From: Prorocentrum cordatum
Taxonomy: Eukaryota > Sar > Dinophyceae > Prorocentrales > Prorocentraceae
Assembly: GCA_963575745.1 (NCBI GenBank)
Contig: CAUYUJ010012780.1
Span: forward strand, 354,557 to 418,556
Direction: 5' to 3'
Length of the DNA stretch: 64,000 bases
The position numbers and the translations under genes were made by a program. This document shows, one piece after another, positions 42,580 through 54,910 of this stretch (position 1 is the first letter of the stretch; every line of letters begins with the position of its first letter). A model generated the notes under the pieces. It did not search any database and had not been told where the DNA came from. It was given only the letters and a program-made list of their open reading frames with translations.

Positions 42580-43520
42580 ATGCGCGGGGGAGAGAGAAGG
42601 GACCAGGCGCGGGCAAGGGGAAGCGAGGAGCCGGGCCCGCTCAGAGGGGGCCGGCGGCGGCGGGAGGGGGCGCCGGGGGCAGGGCCAGCGGCGGCGCGGC
42701 AGCAGCTGGGGGTAACTAGGGGGCCAGGGCACCGGCGGAAAGCGAGCGCCCGGGGGGAAGCCCAGCGGAGCTGGGGGCAGAAACGTAGCAGCAGTGACCA
42801 TGGAGCCGAGGTCAGGAGACATGCGAGGTGCCCTGAGGAAAGGGCCAGAGGGCAGCCTCCCCGATGAGGGGGCGAGGGGAGGCCTGGCGGGCGTGTGGAA
42901 AGGGCACGACAGATGGGAGTCGGCCCGCCAGAGGGAGGAGCATGGCCGGGAGCCGAGGAGGCCGATGTCGCGGCTGACCTGCAAGGCACCCCGGTGGCGA
43001 GGAGAGAGAGGCCGAGCAGCCATGAGCCAAAAGTGCCCAAACGGGGCAAAGCAGCCCGGGGTGCAAGGGCGGCGGGCGGATGCGAGGGCGGGGCCAGCGG
43101 GAGCCGAGGTCCCACGTGACCTGCGAGGCGCCAAAGGGAGGTCGGCCGAGGACCGCACCAAGAGGCGTGCCGCCGGGGGTGCCGGAGGGTGGGAGCAGAG
43201 AGGACACCAAGCGAGTGCAAGGCTGGGGGGAAGAGGCGGTAGCCAGGCGCCGCGATTGCCGAGGTCGCGGGAGATCTGCGAGGCACCCCATGTAGTGGCG
43301 CGAGCCAACATCGGCCCGAGGCGCCCGAAGCCGACAGACCCCAAGGGGAAGGGGGGCGGCGGCAAGGCGGGCGGGGCGCGGGCGCCCCTGGCAGGGAGAA
43401 GCGGCCGCACTGGGCAGAGGCAGCGGGCGGCCGGCCCGGAACCAAAAGCCTGCAGGGCCACCGAGCCGCCAAGGCGGGCAGACCCAGGGCCGCTGGGCAG
43501 AGAAGCAGGCGCCTTTTGCT
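42580..43520. repeat. GC-rich ~150-bp tandem repeat array
   Basis: GAGCCGAGGTC...GACCTGCGAGGCACCCC anchors recur near 42806, 42955, 43105 and 43258. Related blocks, including CCGGGCCCGCTCAGAG, recur at 55.16-55.60 kb. Long frames on both strands here are by-products. Confidence 0.7.
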
Positions 43521-44730
43521 CGGGTGGCGGACGCGCCGAGGGAGGGGAGCAAGTGGCCCGGGCCGAGATGGCCCGGGCAGGACCGAGCGGGCCGACGCCG
43601 TGAGCTGCAGGTGGGCGGCAACTCCAGCCCGCGCTCGGCCGTGAGACAAGGCCAAACGGAGTGCCCGCAATGGGCCCAATCTGGGCGGGGGAATGGGAAC
43701 TCAGAAGAGTTCCGACAGCAGGAAGATGGCTGGAGTGGCAGAAGCCGCCTGGGGGCAGAGTGGGGTTGGGCTGCCGCCCGGGGGGCTGCAACTGGGTGGC
43801 GCACCAGCGCGGCCCAGCGGCGCGACTTCAGGCCGGCGCCCGTCGTCGACGGATGCCTCTCGTGTGCAGGTGTCTCCTGCCTGAAGGTGGTCTCTGGCGA
43901 AGCATGGGGCTAGGCACCGAACTGGTGCAGTGAACTGCGCAGGTAGCCGGCTGCAAGGCGCAGTCGGCAAGAGAGGGGAAGACGCGCGGACTGGAATACC
44001 CAGCCCGGACCAGGCGAGCAGAAGCAGCCGGGGGGTGGTGGGGGGCACCGAACTGGCGCATTGGAAAAATATGTGCGGCGGGCCGGAAGGCGGCAGGCCG
44101 CTGGGGGTAGTGGGCAGATGGGAGCTTAGTCCATCCCTGCTAGGGCAAGCGGGTGCCCCACGGGGTAGGGCGACCAGGGAGTTTTGAACCTGGTTGCGCC
44201 ATCAGTATTGGCTGGAGGACCCCGAGGAGAGTTGCCTGCAGTAATCGTTGCTGGGCCAAGTGGAGTCGGCAGGCCTCTTGCCCTTGCCTTGTGGGGCTGG
44301 GCCTTTCCCTTTTGGACTTGCCGCTCTTGGATGCGGTACTCCTTCTTTCCATCTCGCGGTCCCAAGCGGTTCGCCAATCGACTTCGACGCCTCGGTTCCA
44401 GCAAAGGTTGCGGACGCCGAAATTATGCTAGATGAGTTGGGTGACGAAGCCTTCGCAGAAGTCCTCAGGCAAGAGCCCTGGGTTCAGGGTGGACCCGGGG
44501 CGCCCTGTACGGTGGTCGCAGGCCGCGTTCCAGCCGATGACTAGCGTAAGGCCGCATTCCTGTTTGAGGCGGGTGGCGACTTCGTGCCAGTGCTCCTTCC
44601 GGTCCTCCATACAGCGTGTCGGTGGGATCACAAGGGGGGGTCAAACTGCTTGGCAGGATTGCTGCCCGGTGGGGACGGTCAGGTCGGCGCCAGGGGTGAT
44701 CACTACCGCTGGAGTTGCCATACCCGCCAG
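43521..44730. other. No assured gene; GCACCGAACTGGTGC motifs
   Basis: GCACCGAACTGGTGC at about 43914 and GCACCGAACTGGCGC near 44046. Frames near 44180-44540 have ordinary composition but no recognisable domain. Confidence 0.35.
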
Positions 44731-44734
44731 GCGC

Positions 44735-44737
44735 ACG

Positions 44738-44787
<50 letters not shown>

Positions 44788-44801
44788 CACACACACGCAC
44801 A
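44735..44801. repeat. (CA)n microsatellite
   Basis: ACACAC run interrupted by single CG steps. Confidence 0.95.
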
Positions 44802-45109
44802 CATGTTATAATGCTAACAAGCCCGCTGTCGCTTCGCAATGGCTTTTGACACATGTGGCGGGGGTCGATAAATTGCCCCATGTTGCGCATCTGAAGCGCG
44901 AGGCGCACCTGGCATGTGCGGCGCACCTCGCGGGCGTCGCGCACCTGGCTGGCGTCTGCATTCGTTCCCGACGGTTGTCGAACGCAGCCCCTGCCTATAC
45001 TGAGACTCGGGCGCGACTTATGTTGTGGGAGGGCGGGTGGGAGTGAGCGAGAAAGCTTCTGGCGGTCCCGCTTGGAACTCGACCCCTCCACCTAACCCTT
45101 ACTCCTGGG

Positions 45110-45640
45110 TCTGGAGGGGGGAGCAGCGGGTCGCTGGAGCGTCCAAGATGGCCCAACATGGCTCCGAGAGGGCCTCGGAGAGGCTTAAGATAGCTTGAGA
45201 TGGCTTTAAACATGCCCCACGCGGCAAAAAGACTGCCCTAAGGCGGCTCCAAGTGGGCTCCCCAAGGAAGCAACCCAGAGGCCAAAGTCCTTCAAACACC
45301 GAAGGAACATCATTGTGTGTTGTCTTCTCGCCTTTTCGATTTTGACGGCCCTCCGAAGCCTCCGGGTGGCTCCACGAAGGCCCAAGAGGGCCCCGAGAGC
45401 AGCCAGAGGACGGCCCCATAGAGCGGCCAATAGCGCTGCGATTTTAGGAGCTGCAGAGGGGGCCTAATTGAGTACCCCCTTCTTTGATCGATCTCCTGCA
45501 AGGAGGCCCGAAGACGGGCCAAATTGGCGGAATATGGCCTCCAACACGACTCCAAGGTCCCAAGAGAGCGCCAACGCGGGCCCACATGGCCTCCGGGCCT
45601 CTCACGACCGCTCCCCAGGAGCCGAGAACCATTCGAAAAC
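45110..45640. repeat. CCAAGA/GGCCCC dispersed repeat, copy 3
   Basis: Contains the same non-repetitive core as copy 1 (about 45290-45375) and TTTGATCGATCTCCTGCAAG at 45483, with CCAAGAGGGCCCCGAGAGC-type units around it. Confidence 0.75.
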
Positions 45641-47700
45641 CTAAACCAAATCAATGGCACGAGCCCTCTGGCCGTGAGTGGTTTAGGGCGTCCCCTCTTC
45701 CACCCACCCGCATTCCCAACGTTCGGGGAGGGCGTCATCAGCGTTCCCTCTTAGTGAACGCCCCCTCCCCAAGGCGACTGGCAGCCACCCCGAACCCGTG
45801 CGGGCATCCATGACAAAACGTCCCCCAACCACCACTGTCAGAAGAGCATGCAAAGTACACTACATGCAAATTCTTGGATCATGTTCGTTGGGCCCGCGAG
45901 CACTTTTTGCTGTTTTTTGAAGAGGACGGCGGGGGTGCTAGCACACTGCCTGAGGTGCGCAGAGCCACCGCCACTGTCATGATTGCGCCGGACCAAGGGC
46001 ATTTGTGGCGCCGGAGGGCAGGCACCAGGGTCGAGGAGAGCCGAAACCACGGCGGAGGCAAGAGATGCGAGGGCAGGCGGGTCGTGGCGTGTCGGGAACA
46101 GAGCCGCGCCAAGGAAGATGGCGGCGAGGCAAGGCACGCACCAAACTCGGAACATTCGGGGACCTCGCCGGACCGCAGAAGTTGCGGGCGACGGAGCGCC
46201 GTCCTTAACAATGAGGCCCCCTTCAGTGCAATCACTGTCTGGTTGAAAGGTGCGCACTCGAAGATTTTACGCGGTCAGGTCGAACACCCCCAAGCGACCC
46301 TTGCAAAGCGCTTTCCGCGATGAGACAGCAGCCAGCAGCACCCTGGAAGGTCAGGGCAAGTCTAGTGGAAAGAGGGAGGTTGACGGTGTAGAGGCGGACA
46401 AGATCAGTCATCGTCCTCCTCGTCTTCGTCCAGCCCGACGTCCTGTCAGAGTGGGCAACACTGAACTGAACCAGAGCAGAAAAACATAACATCCCTGCAA
46501 TGGCTGTTTCGTGAACGCATAGCACCCGCTAAGGACGCTGGGGGCAGCAGTGGCTTCACATTTGGCTCGCAAGCTGCTATTATTACATCCATCTGTGTAT
46601 GCAACTATCTGTCAACCATTACCGCTGTCCATGCACCTGTCATCCAAGAAACAATACACAATCGCTTCACAATTGCTTCAACAATCAATTAAGAATTGAC
46701 TGGCACTTGATCCACACTCGATTCTTACACCCAGTCTACCAAGGCGGACACTCATCGCACAATTTCTGCACCAGGGACAACAAACTTAGGTCACAACCGA
46801 TCCACGATTGACTCACACTTGATCATTATTGTTGCGCGATTGTTTCAGATGAGACAGGGGTAAGCAGAGGCGGATCCGCTTGGTGCGCACTTGTCTGTTC
46901 GCCGTCCCAGTCATGTAGGCAAGGCAGGGCAACATAATCAATCGCCCTTGGAGTTTACGCATAGACAAAAGGGACAGAGAAGCGCACAAGGTCTCGTGGC
47001 AGAGCTGGGTCTGCCAGGCGCACACTTGTCCAGTCGGTCGCCCAGTGTACACCCAATGTTGGAATGGAAGACTCAAACGCTAGAGGGGGGATGGTATGAT
47101 GTGATAAGGCGACGCGGCCATCAAGGCCAAGGTCCGACCCCCGACCCTTGGTAAGCTCACAACTCCACGCGAGCACGCTCCCACGTATTGCCCGCATGTG
47201 AACTCAAGAGCAGCACGGACATGGGCCTCGCAACCTGGCAGAGACGCATCACGGACGAGGGCACACCGGTGAAAGCTCAAAACAAAACGACGCCGCGCAG
47301 TGCAGCACGGAAGGTGGATCGCGGGCGGTGGCCGCAGCCGGCTGCGGGAGAGGCACGACAGCCCGTGGAGCGCGGCGGCGTCCTCGGGCCAGTCGAACAC
47401 GGAGAGCCGGGCGCGGGCGGCACCTGCCCGAGGCTGCAGGGCTGCACGATTTCGGGCCAGGGCAGGCTGCCTCCTCCTCCAGTTCCCCCTCCTCGTCCCC
47501 TTCCAGGACGACTGCCATGCCGCCGGGGGATCGACTGCAGAATTGATTTACACCAAAATTGACCTTCACGTCGACTCTTCAACAATAACACGTCAACCAT
47601 TCGTGTTTCCGCGAAAGTTCGACGAATTGCCCGTGTATTCGACAAGAAAAATAAATTCTGGGGCAAATCAATTATGTAATCGATCCCCTACTCGAGCAGT
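45641..47700. other. No recognisable gene
   Basis: Contains the diverged fourth copy of the 42-kb repeat (45876-45990), a pair of TTGACTxxCACTTGATC segments about 120 bp apart (46690, 46808), and a pair of GCGCACxxxTTGTC segments near 46890 and 47018. Open frames are short or low complexity. Confidence 0.4.
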
Positions 47701-47713
47701 GCGCGCGGACGAG

Positions 47714-48060
47714 GATAGATCGGGGGTAGCCGAGAACTGGCACCTCTGGAAAAAAAGCATCGTGCGCCGCGGCCGTCTCAGGGGGTTCAAGAACGCTCTG
47801 AGAGCGTTCTGGCAATTCCTGCAACCATTTGATCCTCGTGCCGGGCCTGCTCGACGACCCTCCCTCCCTCCCTCCCTCATCCGCGATCCTTCCTCCTGTT
47901 CCTCCACCGGAGCCTCTGTGGTTCCCTTGGCACCCATTTTGAAGCCCCTTTGGGCCCTGTTCGGGCCTGTCTGGGCGCCTCCTGGGGCCTCTGTACGGGC
48001 TGTTTTGGGGCCCCTCGGGGACCCTGGGGGCTCTCTTGGGGCCTGCTGGAGGTCTGAGGG
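47714..48060. repeat. Dispersed repeat with AGAACGCTCT hairpin, copy 1
   Basis: GAGGATAGATCG...CTCTGGAA...CGCCGCGGCC precedes the hairpin AGAACGCTCT-G-AGAGCGTTCT at about 47797-47817. GGGGCC/CTTGGGGCCT-type units follow to 48060. The matching copy is at 52890-53130. Confidence 0.7.
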
Positions 48061-48071
48061 GCGATCCGCGG

Positions 48072-48072
<1 letters not shown>

Positions 48073-48120
<48 letters not shown>
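48073..48120. repeat. (TA)n microsatellite with CA tail
   Basis: TATATA run of about 40 bp changing to CACACA. Confidence 0.95.
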
Positions 48121-48122
<2 letters not shown>

Positions 48123-48792
48123 TCCTCGCTGGGTTTGCGTCGTTCGTTGTTAAAGGCGGCCGTCTGCGGCGACGAGCACTACGGCTGTCGCCCTGGCGGG
48201 GGGGGTGCGGCTCAGCATCTGGGAGCACCCACCTGCCGCAGGGAGCGCCAGGCGTTCGCAGCGGCAGCGCTCCACTATGCTGGGCATACACACCCGCCAG
48301 GCGCCGAGAGGAAAACGTCCAAGCCGCCGTAAGCTTGGAATGCCGTCGAACAGTGGCCCTTAAGCGAGCCTCGAACACGGCTGCTGGGTCAGCGGCTTCT
48401 GAAACACGACGGGCGTTCAAGGCACAAACAAACGCATCCATGCAAGCGGCACGCTTAGAAATGGCTGTCGTATCATTAAAAACAAAAGGGGGTACAGGAG
48501 CAAAACCAATGAGGATTCAACTCGCGACGGAACACAATCAACGTTCTACCCATCCTGTTCCTGAGCAAGGACCCGAAGCAACGAATGTCAGAGCATTTCC
48601 GAAAACAATCGGTGTCACTTCGATCGACGGCACGGCATCCGAACGGACAGCCACGCGGTTCACTATGACACCGGACGCTAGTGCAAATAGGGCCAGTCTA
48701 CATTCGCAGCGGGCTATTCCCAAATACATGGATGTGGCCAGACACACTCGCTTGATGTTCCCACACATACAGGTAATATGTTCGGGCCGAGC

Positions 48793-49407
48793 TTAAGGAC
48801 AGAAGTGATGTGCAAGGCGGAAGAGGGTGTGCTGTACAGGTTCAGCCCTCCCAAAAGACCTAAAGTGCTGATAAAACGAATGTTGTATGTTAGGCTCCCC
48901 CATATCCATGCCCAAAGCAATCCCAGAATACCAGTCCCGCACGGACCGCATGTGACTCAAAAAACTGTGTTCGTGCCGCCCCCGATGCCAACGGTACGTA
49001 ATATGCTCGAGGCCTTCAGGGGCCCGATCGAGGTCATCAAGAGCACCGTGGAGGCCATGAGACTTGATGATATACCGGATCGCAGCAGCACATGCAACGG
49101 CGGACAACTTGACAAACTCTGTGGGGAAGCGAATCGTTTTGAACTTCGTGGCGATGTTATAAAGTATTGCGTTCCCCGGCCCTGAGGCCACTCTCATCGC
49201 GCACTCGCGGTAGAACCGCTCGGGTTAGCATCTGGCGCGTATAACAGCAGGCGGAATAAAAACTGGGAAACACACAGCACACGAAAAGCGGAAGCAGACA
49301 GAGCAATACCTAGACCGAGCTGGCGTGCCTGGTGCACTCGCGCGAGGAAACTGTGGATGACGGCTGGCCAAATTTCCGGGGCCGCAAGCGGCCCAATGAG
49401 AAAGCCC

Positions 49408-49438
<31 letters not shown>

Positions 49439-51720
49439 ACCGAATCACCTGCAACTGGCCGAGCGGTGCACCAGACGACCCCAACACAGCTTTGATCGGA
49501 CCACTATCTCTCGTGCAACACAATCTGACCTGGCACTTCTTGATCTGGAAGCGGAAGCTAGCTATGGAGGAGAGGCACCATCGCCAGAATCAGCGGACCT
49601 AGGTCGGCGAGCCAATTCAAAATGTCAAACCCAAAATCGCTGGCGTCGGCGAGCGACAGACCTAGTCGGACAGTGTACTTGTCTCGGATCCATGCTAGTA
49701 GAGGGTGAAGTGCAAGCTCAAATAAGTAGGAACACAAAAAGCAGGACAGCCTTGCTTCACACCCGAGCGCACAGACACCGACTGAAACCGTTGACCCCAA
49801 CCAGTGGTTATAGCACTATTTGTAGCGTGCACCGTGGCAAAAAACTGGGCCATGTGATGTGCGACGCCCATCGCTCGTACGACAAAGAGCAGCCAACGCT
49901 GCGCGAGGCTCGGGAACGCCGAAACAAAATCAGTAAGCAATAGCCCTCCGTGCTTGTCATCGCTCATGTGTCTCATCATCCCTGAGGCTTCCGCCCTCAC
50001 TACGTTCTCCACGATGTCCCTCCCTGCCACACACTTCTGTCCCCCCCTATCAACAGCGCCGCGTTCTCAACTACGGGCGTGATACCAGCGACGGCCAAGA
50101 TCTTCACAGCCGTGCTCCCCATGCTAAGCGGGCGCGTGGCGTGCGCGTCTCGGGTGAAAGCGTGTCCTGGCATATCTCTCACGTCCGTCCCCTTCGGGGG
50201 GGATGCCATAAGGCTACGCACCATATTTGGGGGGAGCGAGCTGGCCGTCCCTTTTTTTACAAACAAACACGTGCAATACCAACCGCAAGCCAATCGGACC
50301 GCGCACGGCTGGGCCCAGACAGCATACGGGAGCCCGTCGGGCCTGGAGCACTGCGAATCCTTCCCAAGATCATCTTATAACGATCCGAGTAGGGAAGCAC
50401 CCAGTCATGGTTCAACGGTCGAGACACAGTTGTGATGTACGGAGAGATCTCGTTCTATTTAATTGCGCCGACCTCAGGGCCGAGAAAACAGAGGCCCAAT
50501 CACCCCCATAACCAAAAGCAGCTGCATCATGAGACCCAGCCGGGGCGCCATCAGTAGTAGCAACCACAGACCCCAAAACAGCACACTTGCGAAATGTTCA
50601 CCGCAACTGTTTACGACGACGAAGGCGAGCAATTTGGGAACGCTTATTACCCTCGGGGGCCCCAGAGCGCCGAATCCCGGTTCCATCGTCACCGAAGATC
50701 TGGCGATACAAGCAGAACGCATGTTGAGACAATACGTGCAAATGAATACAATAAAACTTATCAGCACCATGAACACGCAGGTGCGGGTAGCAACGCAATG
50801 CTTGCTGTACCCTCTGCAATTCACCTGCGAGCACGGCACGGAAAGCGAACAAGGCCCAGTAAGGCCGTTCCTGCTGGCCGATCGCGAGTCGGCAGCGAAT
50901 CGCGCCACGAGCAACCTTGCCAACCTCGAAGCAGAAAACGGTTTCGCAGTAGATAGCTGCGTCCAAACATCCCCATGCCCAGGGATCTGCTTGACAAGGT
51001 CCTCCAGAGCCCCCCCCGAATCCATGCAGCTTTGCAACCCAATGGGGGGACGCAAGGATACCCAGGGTCGGGCCGAAAACGCTCAAACACAGCCCTAACA
51101 GGAATATGATCACTTGCCATCGAAAGCCTCAAGGTCCCAACCGTAAAGTCGAAACAGTCAGGTCCCGAACCAGGGAGGGGGTCAGCGAGGTGTAAATCCG
51201 ATCGATCCGCGAGGTGGTGTCAACGGCGCGGCCTTTCCTCCCTCGGCCGGCGTCGAGACTCTGGTAAATCTCACTGAGGTGCGGAAGCAGCGATGACAGG
51301 TACGAGACTGTGGCGCATCGCCTGCGGCGAATCTGCTCCCATCCCCTGCGAACCTCCCGTCCTCTTCCAAGACGAAATTTCACTCACCCAGAAATATAGG
51401 GTGAGCCTCGAATTCATGGCCACCAGCGCAGTGGCGAGCAAAAACTCGCTGTACAGTCATCAGAACGCCCGAGAAGAGAGCAACATAATCAGAGGTACTC
51501 GGCACGTGCAAACTGTAGACAATCAAGTTGCCCAAGGAACCACGAAGCATACTCTTGAGGACCCTCCCCGTGACCAGAAGCATATACTGGATGGAAGAGA
51601 AGAGAGAGGCAAAGACGGCAGAGATGGCAGTGACGATCCCTCCTTCGCGCACCGAGTCCGCGAAAAACGTGAACCCGAACACGCTTACAGGCAACTGGTG
51701 TCGGAGCTCGACCACATCCC
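48793..51720 (-). pseudogene. Non-LTR (LINE-type) retrotransposon, endonuclease and reverse transcriptase, decayed
   Basis: Reading down the reverse strand: an endonuclease part with GRVLKSMLRGSLGNLIVYSL and HVPS near 51600-51480; the LGDFN site now LGE-stop-NF at 51380; SRIDRIYTSL near 51190; SDHIPV near 51110. The reverse transcriptase follows: ATRPLSMGSTAVKIL near 50130, GQKCVAGRDIVENVV at 50045-50000 (after a frameshift in a G7 run), motif A TDFVSAFPSLAQ with its Asp at 49929-49931, and GVKQGCP at 49760-49740. Then come ALHPLLAWI near 49710 and a post-polymerase region (FLARVHQARQLGLG; NAILYNIATKFKTIRFPTEF) to 48793. YxDD is not intact. A (TA)n microsatellite sits inside at 49412. Many frameshifts; not mobile. 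Confidence 0.75.
49412..49438. repeat. (TA)n microsatellite inside LINE relic
   Basis: TATATA run of about 27 bp interrupting the post-polymerase region of the retrotransposon. Confidence 0.9.
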
Positions 51721-52090
51721 CCTCATGTCCGTGTGTTTATTGTGCGGCAATCATATCATGTGTGTTGGCATAAGTTGATGTAATGTGCCTATCGTGTCGA
51801 GGCTCTCTTCGAATCAGTCTTCACCGACGCAAATCGGGCATCTGTGTTCCAAGTGCATATATAGAGAAGACCTGGGCAGGAGGAAAGAGAGAGCAGCAAG
51901 GGGGAGAGTGTGACACCTGAGCGACATGACAGCCCAAGTCGGCGTGAAAAGGGACGGCGCAGCTGCACCGCGCCCGCCTGTTCGACCGAAGCGATCTGGT
52001 CAAGGATGTCAAACTCGTTAAACAAATCTCGGTCACACGTGACCGTGACAGAGTTATCTTCTTCAACCTGAATTTTTTTGCTGGCACAGG
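51721..52090. other. No recognisable gene
   Basis: Spacer upstream of the LINE relic; a promoter or 5' end could not be identified. Confidence 0.3.
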
Positions 52091-52129
52091 GTGGCTCGCA
52101 CGACGGAGGATGAGGACGGCTCCACTGAG

Positions 52130-52215
52130 CCCTGTACAGCTCTCATAGGCGATATTGAAGCCCTCTTGGGGCCTTCTTGTGGCCGTCTTGGGCGCCTCAC
52201 TCTTGGGGGTGGGGC
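52130..52215. repeat. CTTGGGGCC block (reverse CCAAGA family)
   Basis: CCCTCTTGGGGCCTTCTTGT and CCGTCTTGGGCGCC units, the reverse complement of the family at 3.0, 20.9 and 45.1 kb. Confidence 0.6.
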
Positions 52216-52869
52216 AGGGGGGGCGGTGCGAAAGAACGCATCGTGGACGAATCGCGCAACCTCCGGGCTAAGTATGGGACCCGGGAGAGGCGCCCGCGCG
52301 CGCCGCCCGTCACGCTTTTTCGGTGCTCCTGCTCCTGCGGCCCCTTGTACGCCGCCTCTGATCCTCCCCCTCTTCCTCCTCGACCCGCCTCTCCTTCTCG
52401 TCACTTCTGTGGCAGCTCGTGGGGACCTCTCATACCATCCTGTTGGCTCCTGCGAGTCGACGCTGGGACGCTGATCGATGCTAAGCGACGCTAAATCGAC
52501 ACTATCCCATCGATTACCTGACACAAATCGACGCTGGTCGACGCTAAAAACGGAACTCACAGGGCACATAAGGCTCCAAAGATTTGCCGCCGAGGTCAGA
52601 AGTCAGAAGTCCCCCCCCCCTCCTCCTGGCCTCCACCACCCCGCGCCCTCCCGAAACGCACCTCCCGAGGCCTCATGCGAGATCCCGAGGCGCACCCGAA
52701 GCGCACCTCGCCCGGGCACTGCCACCACCCCGCGTCCGCCCCAGGCGCACCCGTGAGCTCTTCGTCGATAGATCTGGTGACCGCCTCCGCCGGGACGCGC
52801 CAGGGCGTGCGCCCACGGCACCGGGGCGCTGGAGGAAGAGGACGGATGGAGGCGAAAAGAGAGTTCAAG

Positions 52870-53130
52870 ACCAAGCCAGGACGAGGACAAATGCGAGTGA
52901 GGATAGATCGAGAGTCTCTGAAATCTGGCGGCTCTGGAAGATGTCTCGGGCGCCGCGGCCTTCTGAGAGCGTTCCAGAACGCTTTGAGAGCGTTCTGGAA
53001 CGCTCTGGAACGGATGTATCCTCGTCCTAGCCCCGTCCTAGAGTAACCTCTTCGGGTGCCAGGAGGGTCCCAGGGGGTTCTCGAAGGCTCTCTAGGTGTC
53101 TTGCGTGGTCGGTTCTGCTGGGTCGGGGAG
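52870..53130. repeat. Dispersed repeat with 15-bp hairpin, copy 2
   Basis: GTGAGGATAGATCGAGAGTC...GCTCTGGAAGATG...CGCCGCGGCC leads into a perfect hairpin at 52969-53003 (GCGTTCCAGAACGCT, loop TTGAG, AGCGTTCTGGAACGC). It is homologous to 47714-47830. Confidence 0.75.
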
Positions 53131-54109
53131 GGAGAGGAGAAGGCTACTGTAGAATGCGATGCATCAGGGGCGAAGGTATGAAACATAACTTTTACTATCC
53201 CATGTCGGTCTTGCCCCCGTCTGAGCTGGATTATGTGAGTTTACGCTGCAAGGCTCTCTCATGCCCCGAAGGTCGTCCAGCCGCAAGGGAAAAAACGAAG
53301 GGAAAAGGGTCCTTATGGAAACGTGTGCTAGAGTCCTGGACCACCAAATTTCCCTCAAGATTCAACCCTCATCCTGAACAATCTTTTTGCGGCGCCATGC
53401 TCACGGCACTACAATCAAAATTCCCCCAAAATGCGCCAAAATGTTAAGATGTTGGGCTGCTCAATTCCGAGGAAAATGCGATAATGAAACTGGTAGTAGT
53501 GCGCTTCGCAGGTCTGAGCACTGCCGTGGGACTCCCGGTCCCAGGGCTAAGGGGGGAAACTTACGCCACTGATGCTGCAATGCACATTCTCGTCACACGT
53601 TCCCTCCACATGAGTCAAACATATATGTCTTGTCAATACGGCGAATGCTCGATGGAAGTGCAGTGTCCCGTGGGCCTCTATTCGTCAGAGCCCTATCAAC
53701 ACTGAAATGCGAACCAATGGTCAGATCAAGCTTTGACCGCGTTACGATATACGACACAATTCTTCTCTGTGCAGTCCTGCGTGCGACTCCATGGTGCCTT
53801 TCTCGCCGCTAGTACGCTGTCCCTCCTGCAACTCTCAGTCGATCCCACTCTCTGGAAATTATCCCACGTCGGAGCCAAGACACTATTATCCCGTCGCCCA
53901 ACATGTTCATTGCTCTGAACATCGATTCCAAATCAAAGCAGTTCGGGATCGTTACCGCTCACGAAGGCCACCCTGAAGAATCAACACGCATACCACTTCC
54001 CCCTCTTTTCCTCCAACTCCCGCCAATCCTCCCTGTCCCTGCCCCCCAGTCCCCGCGCCCCCGGGGCCGGGATGGGATTCCGTTGAATCTTCTTACATCC
54101 TCTGATGGA
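53131..54109. other. No recognisable gene
   Basis: Moderate-GC sequence with short frames of ordinary composition, none with a recognisable domain. Confidence 0.3.
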
Positions 54110-54268
54110 CCTGTTTTCCACCACCACCACCATAAGTTGGAGGGGGAGGGGGAGGTGGTCCTCCTCCTCCTCCTCCTCCTCCTCCCCCTCCTCCTCTTCG
54201 TCCTCCTCCTCCTCGTCCTCCTCCTCCTTCCCCCCATCCAACTTATGGTGGTGGTTGTGGAAAACAGG
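54110..54268. repeat. 32-bp inverted repeat around a CCT-rich loop
   Basis: Arms 54110-54141 and 54237-54268 are complementary at 31 of 32 positions (CCTGTTTTCCACC...AAGTTGGA). The 95-nt spacer is an almost pure CTC/CCT tract. Confidence 0.85.
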
Positions 54269-54910
54269 CCCATAATGCTCGCCCTCCACGTACTTCCACC
54301 CTCCCCCGATCCCGCCAAACGAGCGTCCTCACACCGCTCCCTCCCCATGCACGCGGCTCCACGTCGCCCCCCACCCCTGGCCTTGCACGCTCCCCTGCAC
54401 GGACAGGACTGGTTGCCAAGGCCACCCGAGAGGACACAAGCCATGAAGAAAATACGTACCTCGACGGACGTCAAATGAGGAAGAGGTAGTTACCGATTCC
54501 GCTACCCACCCCTTCCTGGAAGGCCCTCCTCCACACGGCCGTTTTCGGCATCTTCTTTTGGCGGCGCGCACAAGGGGGCAGGGGGAGGGGGGGAGACTTC
54601 TGGCGAGGCCGCTCCTTGGAAAGCGCGGGCCCTACATCTACAGACATGGCCCATGCCGTCTATGAAGCAGGGGTGCTTCTAAGAGGCCTTCCCCCTTACC
54701 CCCACCCCTCTGCGCGTGGCCGATTCCTGCCTCACGTAGAACAAGTCACAGGGGCACCCCTGATTTTGCGGGGCCAACCTGCAACTCGCACCCGACTGTG
54801 CTGGTCCGTCTGTCGCATGTGCACCCGTGCTGGCGGGCCTCGATCGACTTAAGCTTGATGGGGTTCTGCTTGCAGAAATTGGCTATCTTGGCCACCAACT
54901 CCCTGCGGCA

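Noticed and set aside
44165-44205. TTTTGAACCTGGTTGC resembling a tRNA T-arm on the reverse strand
   Set aside because: No acceptor stem, anticodon arm or D-arm could be folded around it.
46560-46576. ACATTTGGCTCGCAAG as a spliced-leader relic
   Set aside because: The first half of the leader is absent and no frame follows.
47300-48796. 498-codon forward frame
   Set aside because: It crosses a dispersed repeat and (TA)n and shows no consistent protein character; the reverse strand carries the LINE relic next to it.
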